Shown one piece after another: positions 49,431 through 61,000 of a stretch of 64,000 nucleotides of DNA (its first letter is position 1; each line of letters opens with the position of its first letter). Source of the DNA: Hydractinia symbiolongicarpus (taxonomy: Eukaryota; Cnidaria; Hydrozoa; Anthoathecata; Hydractiniidae); assembly GCF_029227915.1 (NCBI RefSeq), contig NC_079885.1, positions 30,135,001 to 30,199,000 on the forward strand. The letters are read 5' to 3'. The position numbers and the translations under genes were made by a program. Below the pieces are notes generated by a model, which made no database searches, was not told the DNA's origin, and saw nothing but the letters and a program-made list of their open reading frames with translations.

Positions 49431-50735
49431 TCAGCACTTGTTGATATAACTGGCAAATGTTTTAGTCATGTTCTTTGTTCCATTCTTATTCAAATGAAGT
49501 TTACTACCGTTCAAATGGTGTTTGCTGATATTACTATGTTTTATGTAGCAAATATTTCTTTCTTGACATGATCGTTCTAAAATTCTGTTAAGTTCTAATG
49601 CCTTTCTGTTAAAATTATCATCTCGCATAGTAAGTCCAGACACCATTACAGAAGGACAAGATTTGCTGACATCAGTAACCAAGTCAATAATAGAGTCTGA
49701 AATTTCATTTGGTGATTTAGAAGAGCAAAGATCATTCGTTCCAACATGTATAATTGTGCGATTTGGTTTATCCGTTTCTGACAGTGGTATAATATAATTT
49801 CTTATACGGTCTGTATTAGCGCCAGGAAATGATCGAATAATGATATCCTGTTTTTCTAAGAGTTTTTCTTTGATCTTCCATCCTTTAACATTTTTTATAA
49901 TACTATCACCATATATGCATGTCACAGATTTTTCAAACTCATGATGTGAAACGCAACTTTCATTTAAAGAAGTATCAACATTGTATTCAGCAAGATTTTC
50001 TAAGCGTTTCTGTAGTGTTGGTTTTCTATCATGTAGAGTTTTGTATTTACTGTTATGTTCACATCGAACCATGTTTAGTTGTTCTTTTACTGTAGATTCG
50101 TTTCGGCGCTGATATTCTACAGTGTTCTTTTTATAAACAGCGTATTTTTTCTTCTGTGTCAAACGGAACATATTCAATTGATCTTTTATCGTTGTATTGT
50201 GCCGCAATAAATGATCGCTATTCTTCGAAATAATGTTCTCATTCCCTAGAGGGTTGTTGTTAATTTCGTGATCCGTATTAGAGGTCTCCGAAGACAAATC
50301 ATTTAGCGTCAAAATTTGGCTTTTGTCATGAGAAGGTTTTACCGTCGTCATGCATGATTGACTTCGCCGTTCGTTTATACATTCCACTAAAACTTCTAAA
50401 AAACCAGTCAAATCAGTCAACTGTTTTTTCAAGAAAGTGTTATCTTCCTGTAACATTATAATACGGTTTTCTAAAATTCTATGATTATCACCAAATTTAT
50501 TCTTGTCGTTTGCAATTTGTTTTACTTCTGACATAATCTCAGTACGAAGTATATCTATACGTTGTTCTATACACTTCTGTAAACCATTAGGAATAGTTTC
50601 ATTATCTTCACAATCTCCACAGCAAGATCTAAGATCCATTTCCAATATCTCATTGCTTGAAAGCAGCTTTCCATTTAAGTTAACATACTCAAAATCTTTA
50701 ACAACTTTAATACAACGTTTCCGCTTATCCGCCAT
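49431..50735 (-). CDS. LINE ORF1 protein with coiled coil and SGNH/GDSL-type esterase domain (434 aa)
   Basis: The first protein of the retrotransposon, expected to bind the element RNA in the ribonucleoprotein. The start is taken at MADKRKRC. Its context AAAGATGG is a good animal initiation site, and an in-frame ATG further upstream lies in satellite DNA. About residues 55-120 are rich in charged and heptad-like hydrophobic residues, suggesting a coiled coil. Residues 181-203 and 214-236 are an imperfect internal repeat (IKDQLNM and VKEQLNM, 33 residues apart). The C-terminal third (about 272-430) is an SGNH hydrolase fold: block I GDS with Ser278, Gly305 in PGANTDR, block III GTND at 332-335, and block V KLHLN with His414. 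The usual Asp three residues before that His is Ser here (SKLH). Esterase-type ORF1 proteins are known from CR1 and L2 elements. The stop is TGA, in the same frame as ORF2. Confidence 0.9.
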   Translation of the reverse strand: MADKRKRCIKVVKDFEYVNLNGKLLSSNEILEMDLRSCCGDCEDNETIPNGLQKCIEQRIDILRTEIMSEVKQIANDKNKFGDNHRILENRIIMLQEDNTFLKKQLTDLTGFLEVLVECINERRSQSCMTTVKPSHDKSQILTLNDLSSETSNTDHEINNNPLGNENIISKNSDHLLRHNTTIKDQLNMFRLTQKKKYAVYKKNTVEYQRRNESTVKEQLNMVRCEHNSKYKTLHDRKPTLQKRLENLAEYNVDTSLNESCVSHHEFEKSVTCIYGDSIIKNVKGWKIKEKLLEKQDIIIRSFPGANTDRIRNYIIPLSETDKPNRTIIHVGTNDLCSSKSPNEISDSIIDLVTDVSKSCPSVMVSGLTMRDDNFNRKALELNRILERSCQERNICYIKHSNISKHHLNGSKLHLNKNGTKNMTKTFASYINKC

Positions 50736-50781
50736 CTTTAACTGATTTACGTGTGAAGCCTTTATTAGTATAGTCGGCCCG

Positions 50782-50786
50782 CCCGT
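50782..50786. repeat. Probable target-site duplication, right copy (CCCGT)
   Basis: This is the partner of the copy at 46,294-46,298. The satellite resumes with CCCGTATAGTCGAATG. Just inside the element end lies GTATAGTCGGCCCG, which itself resembles satellite sequence. Confidence 0.65.
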
Positions 50787-53700
50787 ATAGTCGAATGTAT
50801 ACAAAGAAAGTACCCTGTGAGTAAACTCATTTCCAGAACGATTTTTTAAATTATTTTTTCACCACTAAAACGCATGAGACTTGTAGTTTTCAAAAATGTT
50901 TTCTTTTTTGATGGGACGCTGAATAAAAGACGTTTAATCGCTGGCAAACGAAAACCTGCGATTTCCCGTAAATCCCGGACTCGGCCCGTATAATCAAAAG
51001 TAAACAAAGAAAGTACCCAGGGAGTAAACTCATTTCCCAAACGATTTTTTACATTATTTTTTCACCACTAAAACGCATGAGTCTTGTAGTTTTCAAAAAT
51101 GTTTTCATTTTTAATGAGACGCTTAATGAAAGAGGTTTAATCGCCGGCAAACCAAAACCCGCGATTTCCCGTAAATCCCCGGCTTGGCCCGTATAGTCGA
51201 ATGTATACAAAGAAAGTACCCAGGGAGTAACTTATTTCCCGAACGATTTTTTAAATTATTTTTTCACCACTAAAACGCATGATACTTGTAGTTTTCAAAA
51301 ATGTTTTCATTTTTGATGGAACTGTGAATAAAAGACGTTTAATCGCTGGCAAACGAAAACCCGCGATTTCCCGTAAATCCCGAACTCGGCCCGTATAATC
51401 AAAAGTAAACAAAGAAAGTACCCAGGGAGTAAACTCATTTCCCGAACGATTTTTTAAATTATTTTTTCACCACTAAAACGCATGATACTTGTAGTTTTCA
51501 AAAATGTTTTCATTTTTGATGGAACTGTGAACAAAAGACGTTTAATCGCTGGCAAACGAAAACCCGCGATTTCCCGTAAATCCCGAACTCGGCCCGTATA
51601 ATCAAAAGTAAACAAAGAAAGTACCCAGGGAGTAAACTCATTTCCCAAACGATTTTTTACATTATATTTTCACCACTAAAACGCATGAGACTTGTAGTTT
51701 TCAAAAATGTTTTCATTTTTGATGGGACGCTGAATAAAAGAAGTTTAATCGCTGGCAAACGAAAACCCGCGATTTCCCGTAAATCCCGGACTCGGCCCGT
51801 ATAGTCAAAAGTATACAAAGAAAGTACCCAGGGAGTAAACTTATTTCCCGAACGATTTTTTAAATTATTTTTTCACCACTAAAACGCATGAGACTTGTAG
51901 TTTTCAAAAATGTTTTCATTTTTGATGAGACGCTTAATGAAAGAGGTTTAATCGCCGGCAAACTAAAACCCGCGATTTCCCGTAAATCTCGGGCTTGGCC
52001 CGTATAGTCGAATGTATACAAAGAAAGTACCCAGGGAGTAAACTCATTTCCCAAACGATTTTTTACATTATTTTTTCACCACTAAAACGCATGAGTCTTG
52101 TAGTTTTCAAAAATGTTTTCATTTTTAATGAGACGCTTAATGAAAGAGGTTTAATCGCCGGCAAACCAAAACCCGCGATTTCCCGTAAATCCCCGGCTTG
52201 GCCCGTATAGTCGAATGTATACAAAGAAAGTACCCAGGGAGTAACTTATTTCCCGAACGATTTTTTAAATTATTTTTTCACCACTAAAACGCATGATACT
52301 TGTAGTTTTCAAAAATGTTTTCATTTTTGATGGAACTGTGAATAAAAGACGTTTAATCGCTGGCAAACGAAAACCCGCGATTTCCCGTAAATCCCGAACT
52401 CGGCCCGTATAATCAAAAGTAAACAAAGAAAGTACCCAGGGAGTAAACTCATTTCCCAAACGATTTTTTACATTATATTTTCACCACTAAAACGCATGAG
52501 ACTTGTAGTTTTCAAAAATGTTTTCATTTTTGATGGGACGCTGAATAAAAGAAGTTTAATCGCTGGCAAACGAAAACCCGCGATTTCCCGTAAATCCCGG
52601 ACTCGGCCCGTATAGTCAAAAGTATACAAAGAAAGTACCCAGGGAGTAAACTTATTTCCCGAACGATTTTTTAAATTATTTTTTCACCACTAAAACGCAT
52701 GAGACTTGTAGTTTTCAAAAATGTTTTCATTTTTGATGAGACGCTTAATGAAAGAGGTTTAATCGCCGGCAAACTAAAACCCGCGATTTCCCGTAAATCC
52801 CGGGCTTGGCCCGTATAGTCGAATGTATACAAAGAAAGTACCCTGTGAGTAAACTCTATTCCAGAACGATTTTTTAAATTATTTTTTCACCACTAAAACG
52901 CATGAGACTTGTAGTTTTCAAAAATGTTTTCTTTTTTGATGGGACGCTGAATAAAAGACGTTTAATCGCTGGCAAACGAAAACCCGCGATTTCCCGTAAA
53001 TCCCGGACTCGGCCCGTATAATCAAAAGTAAACAAAGAAAGTACCCAGGGAGTAAACTCATTTCCCAAACGATTTTTTACATTATTTTTTCACCACTAAA
53101 ACGCATGAGTCTTGTAGTTTTCAAAAATGTTTTCATTTTTAATGAGACGCTTAATGAAAGAGGTTTAATCGCCGGCAAACCAAAACCCGCGATTTCCCGT
53201 AAATCCCCGGCTTGGCCCGTATAGTCGAATGTATACAAAGAAAGTACCCAGGGAGTAACTTATTTCCCGAACGATTTTTTACATTATATTTTCACCACTA
53301 AAACGCATGAGACTTGTAGTTTTCAAAAATGTTTTCATTTTTGATGGGACGCTGAATAAAAGAAGTTTAATCGCTGGCAAACGAAAACCCGCGATTTCCC
53401 GTAAATCCCGGACTCGGCCCGTATAGTCAAAAGTATACAAAGAAAGTACCCATGGAGTAAACTTATTTCCGGAGCGATTTTTTAAATTATTTTTTCACCA
53501 CTAAAACGCATGAGACTTGTAGTTTTCAAAAATGTTTTCATTTTTGATGAGACGCTTAATGAAAGAGGTTTAATCGCCGGCAAACCAAAACCCGCGATTT
53601 CCCGTAAGTCCCCGGCTTGGCCCGTATAGTCGAATGTATACAAAGAAAGTACCCAGGGAGTAACTTATTTCCCGAACGATTTTTTAAATTATCTTTTCAC

Positions 53701-55450
53701 CACTAAAACGCATGAGACTTGTAGTTTTCAAAAATGTTTTCATTTTTGATGAGACGCTGAATAAAAGAAGTTTAATCGCCGGCAAACGAAAACCCGCGAT
53801 TTCCCGTGAATCCCGGACTCGGCCCGAATAGTCAAATGTATACGAAAAAAGTACCCAGGGAGTAAACTCATTTCTCGAACGATTTTTTAAATTATTTTTT
53901 CACCACTAAAACGCATGAGACTTGTAGTTTTCAAAAATGTTTTCATTTTTGATGAGACGCCTAATGAAAGAGGTTTAATCGCCGGCAAACTAAAACCCGC
54001 GATTTCCCGTAAATCCCGGGCTTGGCCCGTATAGTCGAATGTATACAAAGAAAGTACCCTGTGAGTAAACTCATTTCCAGAACGATTTTTTAAATTATTT
54101 TTTCACCACTAAAACGCATGAGACTTGTAGTTTTCAAAAATGTTTTCTTTTTTGATGGGACGCTGAATAAAAGACGTTTAATCGCTGGCAAACGAAAACC
54201 CGCGATTTCCCGTAAATCCCGGACTCGGCCCGTATAATCAAAAGTAAACAAAGAAAGTACCCAGGGAGTAAACTCATTTCCCAAACGATTTTTTACATTA
54301 TTTTTTCACCACTAAAACGCATGAGTCTTGTAGTTTTCAAAAATGTTTTCATTTTTAATGAGACGCTTAATGAAAGAGGTTTAATCGCCGGCAAACCAAA
54401 ACCCGCGATTTCCCGTAAATCCCCGGCTTGGCCCGTATAGTCGAATGTATACAAAGAAATTACCCAGGGAGTAACTTATTTCCCGAACGATTTTTTAAAT
54501 TAATTTTTCACCACTAAAACGCATGATACTTGTAGTTTTCAAAAATGTTTTCATTTTTGATGGAACTGTGAATAAAAGACGTTTAATCGCTGGCAAACGA
54601 AAACCCGCGATTTCCCGTAAATCCCGAACTCGGCCCGTATAATCAAAAGTAAACAAAGAAAGTACCCAGGGAGTAAACTCATTTCCCAAACGATTTTTTA
54701 CATTATATTTTCACCACTAAAACGCATGAGACTTGTAGTTTTCAAAAATGTTTTCATTTTTGATGGGACGCTGAATAAAAGAAGTTTAATCGCTGGCAAA
54801 CGAAAACCCGCGATTTCCCGTAAATCCCGGACTCGGCCCGTATAGTCAAAAGTATACAAAGAAAGTACCCATGGAGTAAACTTATTTCCCGAGCGATTTT
54901 TTAAATTATTTTTTCACCACTAAAACGCATGAGACTTGTAGTTTTCAAAAATGTTTTCATTTTTGATGAGACGCTTAATGAAAGAGGTTTAATCGCCGGC
55001 AAACCAAAACCCGCGATTTCCCGTAAGTCCCCGGCTTGGCCCGTATAGTCGAATGTATACAAAGAAAGTACCCAGGGAGTAACTTATTTCCCGAACGATT
55101 TTTTAAATTATCTTTTCACCACTAAAACGCATGAGACTTGTAGTTTTCAAAAATGTTTTCATTTTTGATGAGACGCTGAATAAAAGAAGTTTAATCGCCG
55201 GCAAACGAAAACCCGCGATTTCCCGTGAATCCCGGACTCGGCCCGAATAGTCAAATGTATACAAAAAAAGTACCCAGGGAGTAAACTCATTTCTCGAACG
55301 ATTTTTTAAATTATTTTTTCACCACTAAAACGCATGAGACTTGTAGTTTTCAAAAATGTTTTCATTTTTGATGAGACGCCTAATGAAAGAGGTTTAATCG
55401 CCGGCAAACGAAAACCCGCGATTTCCCGTAAATCCCGGGCTTGGCCCGTG
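50787..55450. repeat. Six-monomer higher-order repeat, part 2 (rearranged)
   Basis: The six monomer types of 38.6-46.3 kb continue here, but the order is scrambled. Type (a) starts near 50,846, 52,874 and 54,090. Type (c) occurs twice in succession near 51,260 and 51,454, then near 52,265 and 54,495. A hybrid of types (e) and (f), the same as the LINE target monomer, appears near 51,860 and 52,690. The spacing 52,874 to 54,090 is again 1,216 bp. No gene is seen. Confidence 0.75.
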
Positions 55451-55499
55451 TAGTCAAATGTATACAAAGAAAGTACCCAGGGAGTAAACTCATTTCCCG

Positions 55500-58000
55500 A
55501 ACGATTTTTTAAATTTTTTTTTCACCAATAAAACGCATGAGACTTGTAGCTTTCAAAAATGTTTTCATTTTTGATGAGACGCTTAATGAAAGAGGTCTAA
55601 TCGCCGGCAAACGAAAACCCGCGATTTCACGTAAATCCCGGGCTTGGCACGTATAGTCGAATGTATACAAAGAAAGTACCCAGGGAGTAAACTCATTTTT
55701 CGAAAGATTTTTTAAATTATTTTTTCACCACTAAAACGCATGAGATGTGTAGTTTTCAAAAATGTTATCATTTTTGATGAGACGCCTAATGAAAGAGGTT
55801 TAATCGCCGGCAAACGAAAACCCGCGATTTCCCGTAAATCCCGGGCTTGGCCCGTATAGTCGAATGTATACAAAGAAAGTACCCTGTGAGTAAACTCATT
55901 TCCAGAACGATTTTTAAATTATCTTTTCACCACTAAAACGCATGAGACTTGTAGTTTTCAAAAATGTTTTCATTTTTGATGAGACGCTGAATAAAAGAAG
56001 TTTAATCGCCGGCAAACGGAAACCTGCGATTTCCCGTAAATCCCGGACTCGGCCCGTATAGTCAAAAGTATACAAAGAAAGTACCCAGGGAGTAAACTCA
56101 TTTCCCAAACGATTTTTTAAATTAGTTTTTCACCACTGAAACGCATAAGACTTGTAGTTTTCAAAAATGTTTTCATTTTTGATGAGACGCTTAATGAAAG
56201 AGGTTTAATCGTCAGCAAACGAAAACCAGCGATTTTCCCTAAATCCCGGGCTTGGCCCGTGTAGTCAAAGGTATACAAAGAAAGTACCCAGGGAGTAAAC
56301 TCATTTCCCGAACGATTTTTTAAATTTTTTTTTCAACAATAAAACGCATGAGACTTGTAGTTTTCAAAAATGTTTTCATTTTTGATGAGACGCTTAATGA
56401 AAGAGGTCTAATCGCCGGCAAACGAAAACCCGCGATTTCCCGTAAATCCCGGGCTTGGCACGTATAGTCGAATGTATACAAAGAAAGTACCAAGGGAGTA
56501 AACTCTTTTTTCGAAAGATTTTTTAAGTTATTTTTTCACCACTAAAACGCATGAGATGTGTAGTTTTCAAAAATGTTTTTATTTTTGATGAGACGCCTAA
56601 TGAAAGAGGTTTAATCGCCGGCAAACGAAAACCCGCGATTTCCCGTAAATCCCGGGCTTGGCCCGTATAGTCGAATGCATACAAAGAAAGTACCCTGTGA
56701 GTAAACTCATTTCCAGAACGATTTTTAAATTATCTTTTCACCACTAAAACGCATGAGACTTGTAGTTTTCAAAAATGTTTTCATTTTTGATGAGACGCTG
56801 TATAAAAGAAGTTTAATCGCCGGCAAACGGAAACCTGCGATTTCCCGTAAATCCCGGACTCGGCCCGTATAGTCAAAAGTATACAAAGAAAGTACCCAGG
56901 GAGTAAACTCATTTCCCAAACGATTTTTTAAATTAGTTTTTCACCACTGAAACGCATAAGACTTGTAGTTTTCAAAAATGTTTTCATTTTTGATGAGACG
57001 CTTAATGAAAGAGGTTTAATCGCCAGCAAACGAAAACCAGCGATTTCCCCTAAATCCCGGGCTTGGCCCGTGTAGTCAAATGTATACAAAGAAAGTACCC
57101 AGGCAGTAAACTCATTTCCCGAACGATTTTTTAAATTTTTTTTTCAACAATAAAACGCATGAGACTTGTAGTTTTCAAAAATGTTTTCATTTTTGATGAG
57201 ACGCTTAATGAAAGAGGTCTAATCGCCGGCAAACGAAAACCCGCGATTTCCCGTAAATCCCGGGCTTGGCACGTATAGTCGAATGTATACAAAGAAAGTA
57301 CCAAGGGAGTAAACTCTTTTTTCGAAAGATTTTTTAAGTTATTTTTTCACCACTAAAACGCATGAGATGTGTAGTTTTCAAAAATGTTTTTATTTTTGAT
57401 GAGACGCCTAATGAAAGAGGTTTAATCGCCGGCAAACGAAAACCCGCGATTTCCCGTAAATCCCGGGCTTGGCCCGTATAGTCGAATGCATACAAAGAAA
57501 GTACCCTGTGAGTAAACTCATTTCCAGAACGATTTTTAAATTATCTTTTCACCACTAAAACGCATGAGACTTGTAGTTTTCAAAAATGTTTTCATTTTTG
57601 ATGAGACGCTGTATAAAAGAAGTTTAATCGCCGGCAAACGGAAACCTGCGATTTCCCGTAAATCCCGGACTCGGCCCGTATAGTCAAAAGTATACAAAGA
57701 AAGTACCCAGGGAGTAAACTCATTTCCCAAACGATTTTTTAAATTAGTTTTTCACCACTGAAACGCATAAGACTTGTAGTTTTCAAAAATGTTTTCATTT
57801 TTGATGAGACGCTTAATGAAAGAGGTTTAATCGCCAGCAAACGAAAACCAGCGATTTCCCCTAAATCCCGGGCTTGGCCCGTGTAGTCAAATGTATACAA
57901 AGAAAGTACCCAGGCAGTAAACTCATTTCCCGAACGATTTTTTAAATTTTTTTTTCACCAATAAAACGCATGAGACTTGTAGTTTTCAAAAATGTTTTCA
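55500..58000. repeat. Four-monomer higher-order repeat (811 bp), three copies
   Basis: Equivalent units begin near 55,914, 56,725 and 57,536, offset 811 bp. Each copy has GAGATGTGTAG, CGAAAGATTTTTTAA, GGCACGTATAG and GCCCGTGTAGTC units. Copies 2 and 3 share GCTGTATAAAAG, GAATGCATAC and CCAAGGGAGTAAACTC, while copy 1 lacks these, so the third copy arose from the second. Confidence 0.85.
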
Positions 58001-58029
58001 TTTTTGATGAGACGCTTAATGAAAGAGGT

Positions 58030-61000
58030 TTAATCGCCGGCAAACGAAAACCCGCGATTTCCCGTAAATCCCGGGCTTGGCCCGTATAGTCGAATGTATA
58101 CAAAGAAAGTACCCTGTGAGTAAACTCATTTCCAGAACAATTTTTTAAATTATTTTTTCACCAAAAACGCATAAGACTTGTAGTTTTCAAAAATGTGTTC
58201 ATTTTTGATGAGACGCTGAATAAAAGAAAATTAATCGCCGGCAAACGAAAACCCGCGATTTCCCGTAAATCCCAGACTCGGCCCGTATAGTCAAAAGTAT
58301 ACAAAAAAAGTACCCAGGGAGTGAACTCATTTCTCAAGCGATTTTTCAAATTATTTTTTCACCACTAAAACGCATGAGACTTGTAGTTTTCAAAAATGTT
58401 TTCATTTTTGATGAGACGCTTAATGAAAGGGGTTTAATCGCCGGCAAACGAAAAACCGCGATTTCCCGTAAATCCCGGGCTTGGCCCGTATAGTCGAATG
58501 TATACAAAGAAAGTACCCTGTGAGTAAACTCATTTCCAGAACGATTTTTTAAATTATTTTTTCACCACTAAAACGCATGAGATTTGTAGTTTTCAAAAAT
58601 GTTTTCATTTTTGATGAGACGCCTAATGAAAGAGGTTTAATCGCCGGCAAACGAAAACCCGCGATTTCCCGTAAATCCCGGGCTTGGCCCGTATAGTCGA
58701 ATGTATACAAAGAAAGTACCCTGTGAGTAAACTCATTTCCAGAACGATTTTTAAACTATCTTTTCACCACTAAAACGCATGAGACTTGTAGTTTTCAAAA
58801 ATGTTTTCATTTTTGATGAGACGCTGAATAAAAGAAGTTTAATCGCCGGCAGACAGAAACCTGCGATTTCCCGTAAATCCCGGACTCGGCCCGTATAGTC
58901 AAAAGTATACAAAGAAAGTACCCAGGGAGTAAACTCACTTCCCGAACGATTTTTTAATTATTATTTCACCACTAAAGCCCATGAGACTTGCAGTTTTTAA
59001 AAATGTTTTCATTTTTGATGAGACGCTTAATGAAAGAGGTTTAATCGCCAGCAAACGAAAACCCGCGATTTCCCGTAAATCCCGGAATTGGCCCGTATAG
59101 TCGAATGTATACAAGAAAAGTACCCAGGGAGTAAACTCATTTTTCGAAAGATTTTTAAAATTATTTTTTCACCACTAAAACGCATGAGATTTGTAGTTTT
59201 CAAAAATGTTTTCATTTTTGATGAGACGCCTAATGAAAGAGGTTTACTCGCCGGCAAACGAAAACCCGCGATTTCCCGTAAATCCCGGGCTTGGCCCGTA
59301 TAGTCGAATGTATACAAAGAAAGTACCCTGTGAGTAAACTCATTTCCAGAACGATTTTTAAACTATCTTTTCACCACTAAAACGCATGAGACTTGTAGTT
59401 TTCAAAAATGTTTTCATTTTTGATGAGACGCTGAATAAAAGAAGTTTAATCGCCGGCAAACGGAAACCTGCGATTTCCCGTAAATCCCGGACTCGGCCCG
59501 TATAGTCAAAAGTATACAAAGAAAGTACCCAGGGAGTGAACTCACTTCCCGAACGATTTTTTAATTATTATTTCACCACTAAAGCCCATGAGACTTGCAG
59601 TTTTTAAAAATGTTTTCATTTTTGATGAGACGCTTAATGAAAGAGGTTTAATCGCCAGCAAACGACAACCAGCGATTTCCCCTAAATCTCGGGCTTGGCC
59701 CGTGTAGTCAAATGTAAACAAAGAAAGTACCCAGGGAGTAAACTCATTTCTCGAACGATTTTTTAAATTTTTTTTTCACCAATAAAACGCATGAGACATG
59801 TAGCTTTCAAAAATGTTTTCACTTTTGATGAGACGCTTAATGAAAGAGGTCTAATCGCCGGCAAACGAAAACCCGCGATTTCCCGTAAATCCCGGGCTTG
59901 GCACGTATAGTCGAATGTATAAAAAGAAAGTACCCAGGGAGTAAACTCATTTTTCGAAAGATTTTTTAAATTATTTTTTCACCACTAAAACGCATGAGAT
60001 GTGTAGTTTTCAAAAATGTTTTCATTTTTGATGAGACGCCTAATGAAAGAGGTTTAATCGCCGGCGAACAAAAAGCCGCGATTTCCCGTAAATCCCGGGC
60101 TTGGCCCGTATAGTCGAATGTATACAAAGAAAGTACCCTGTGAGTAAACTCATTTCCAGAACGATTTTTAAATTATCTTTTCACCACTAAAACGCATGAG
60201 ACTTGTAGTTTTCAAAAATGTTTTCATTTTTGATGAGACGCTGAATAAAAGAAGTTTAATCGCCGGCAAACGGAAACCTGCGATTTCCCGAAAATCCCGG
60301 ACTCGGCCCGTATAGTCAAAAGTATACAAAGAAAGTAACCAGGGAGTTAACTCACTTCCCGAACGATTTTTTAATTATTATTTCACCACTAAAGCCCATG
60401 AGACTTGCAGTTTTTAAAAATGTTTTCATTTTTGATGAGACGCTGAATAAAAGAAGTTTAATCGCCGGCAAACGAAAACCCGCGATTTCCCGTAAATCCC
60501 GGGCTCGGCCCGTATAGTCAAAAGTATACAAAGAAAGTACCCAGGGAGTAAACTCATTTTCCAAACGATTTTTTAAATTTGTTTTCACCAGTAAAACGCA
60601 TGAGACTTGTAGGTTTCAAAAATGTTTTCATTTTTGATGAGACGCTTAATGAAAGAGGTTTAATCGCCGGCAAACGAAAACCCGCGATTTCCCGTAAATC
60701 CGGGGCTTGGCCCGTATAGTCAAAAGTATACAAAGAAAGTACCCAGGGAGTAAACACATTTCCCGAACGATTTTTCAAATTATTTCTGCACCACTAGAAC
60801 GAATGAGACTTGTATTTTCAAAAATGTTTTCATTTTTGATGAGACGCTTATGAAAGAGGTTTAGTCGCCGGCAAACGAAAACCCGCGAATTCCCGTAAAT
60901 CCCGGGCTTGGCCCGTATAGTTGAATGTATACAAAGAAAGTACCCTGTGAGTAAACTCATTTCCAGAACGATTTTTTAAATTATTTTTTCACCACTAAAA

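Larger units (their letters stand above)
46299..50781 (-). mobile_element. Non-LTR retrotransposon (LINE), CR1/L2/Jockey-like, apparently near full length
   Basis: An insertion of about 4.48 kb on the minus strand, splitting one satellite monomer. It has a short 5' leader (about 46 bp before the ORF1 ATG), ORF1 with an esterase domain, ORF2 with endonuclease and reverse transcriptase, a 3' UTR of about 160 bp and an AAAT-type microsatellite tail. Excising it with one copy of CCCGT joins 46,181-46,298 to 50,787-50,871 as a 203-bp monomer. No frameshift or premature stop is seen in either ORF, so it is young. The esterase-type ORF1p plus apurinic-like endonuclease points to the CR1/L2 side of LINEs, but the clade is not certain. 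The short leader could mean slight 5' truncation. Base composition is more AT-rich than the satellite. Its insertion must postdate amplification of the local HOR, since no other monomer in the window carries it. Confidence 0.95.

Noticed and set aside
46299-50781. An LTR retrotransposon or endogenous virus.
   Set aside because: No terminal repeats, protease, integrase or RNase H motif is seen. The endonuclease is apurinic-like and the layout is that of a LINE.
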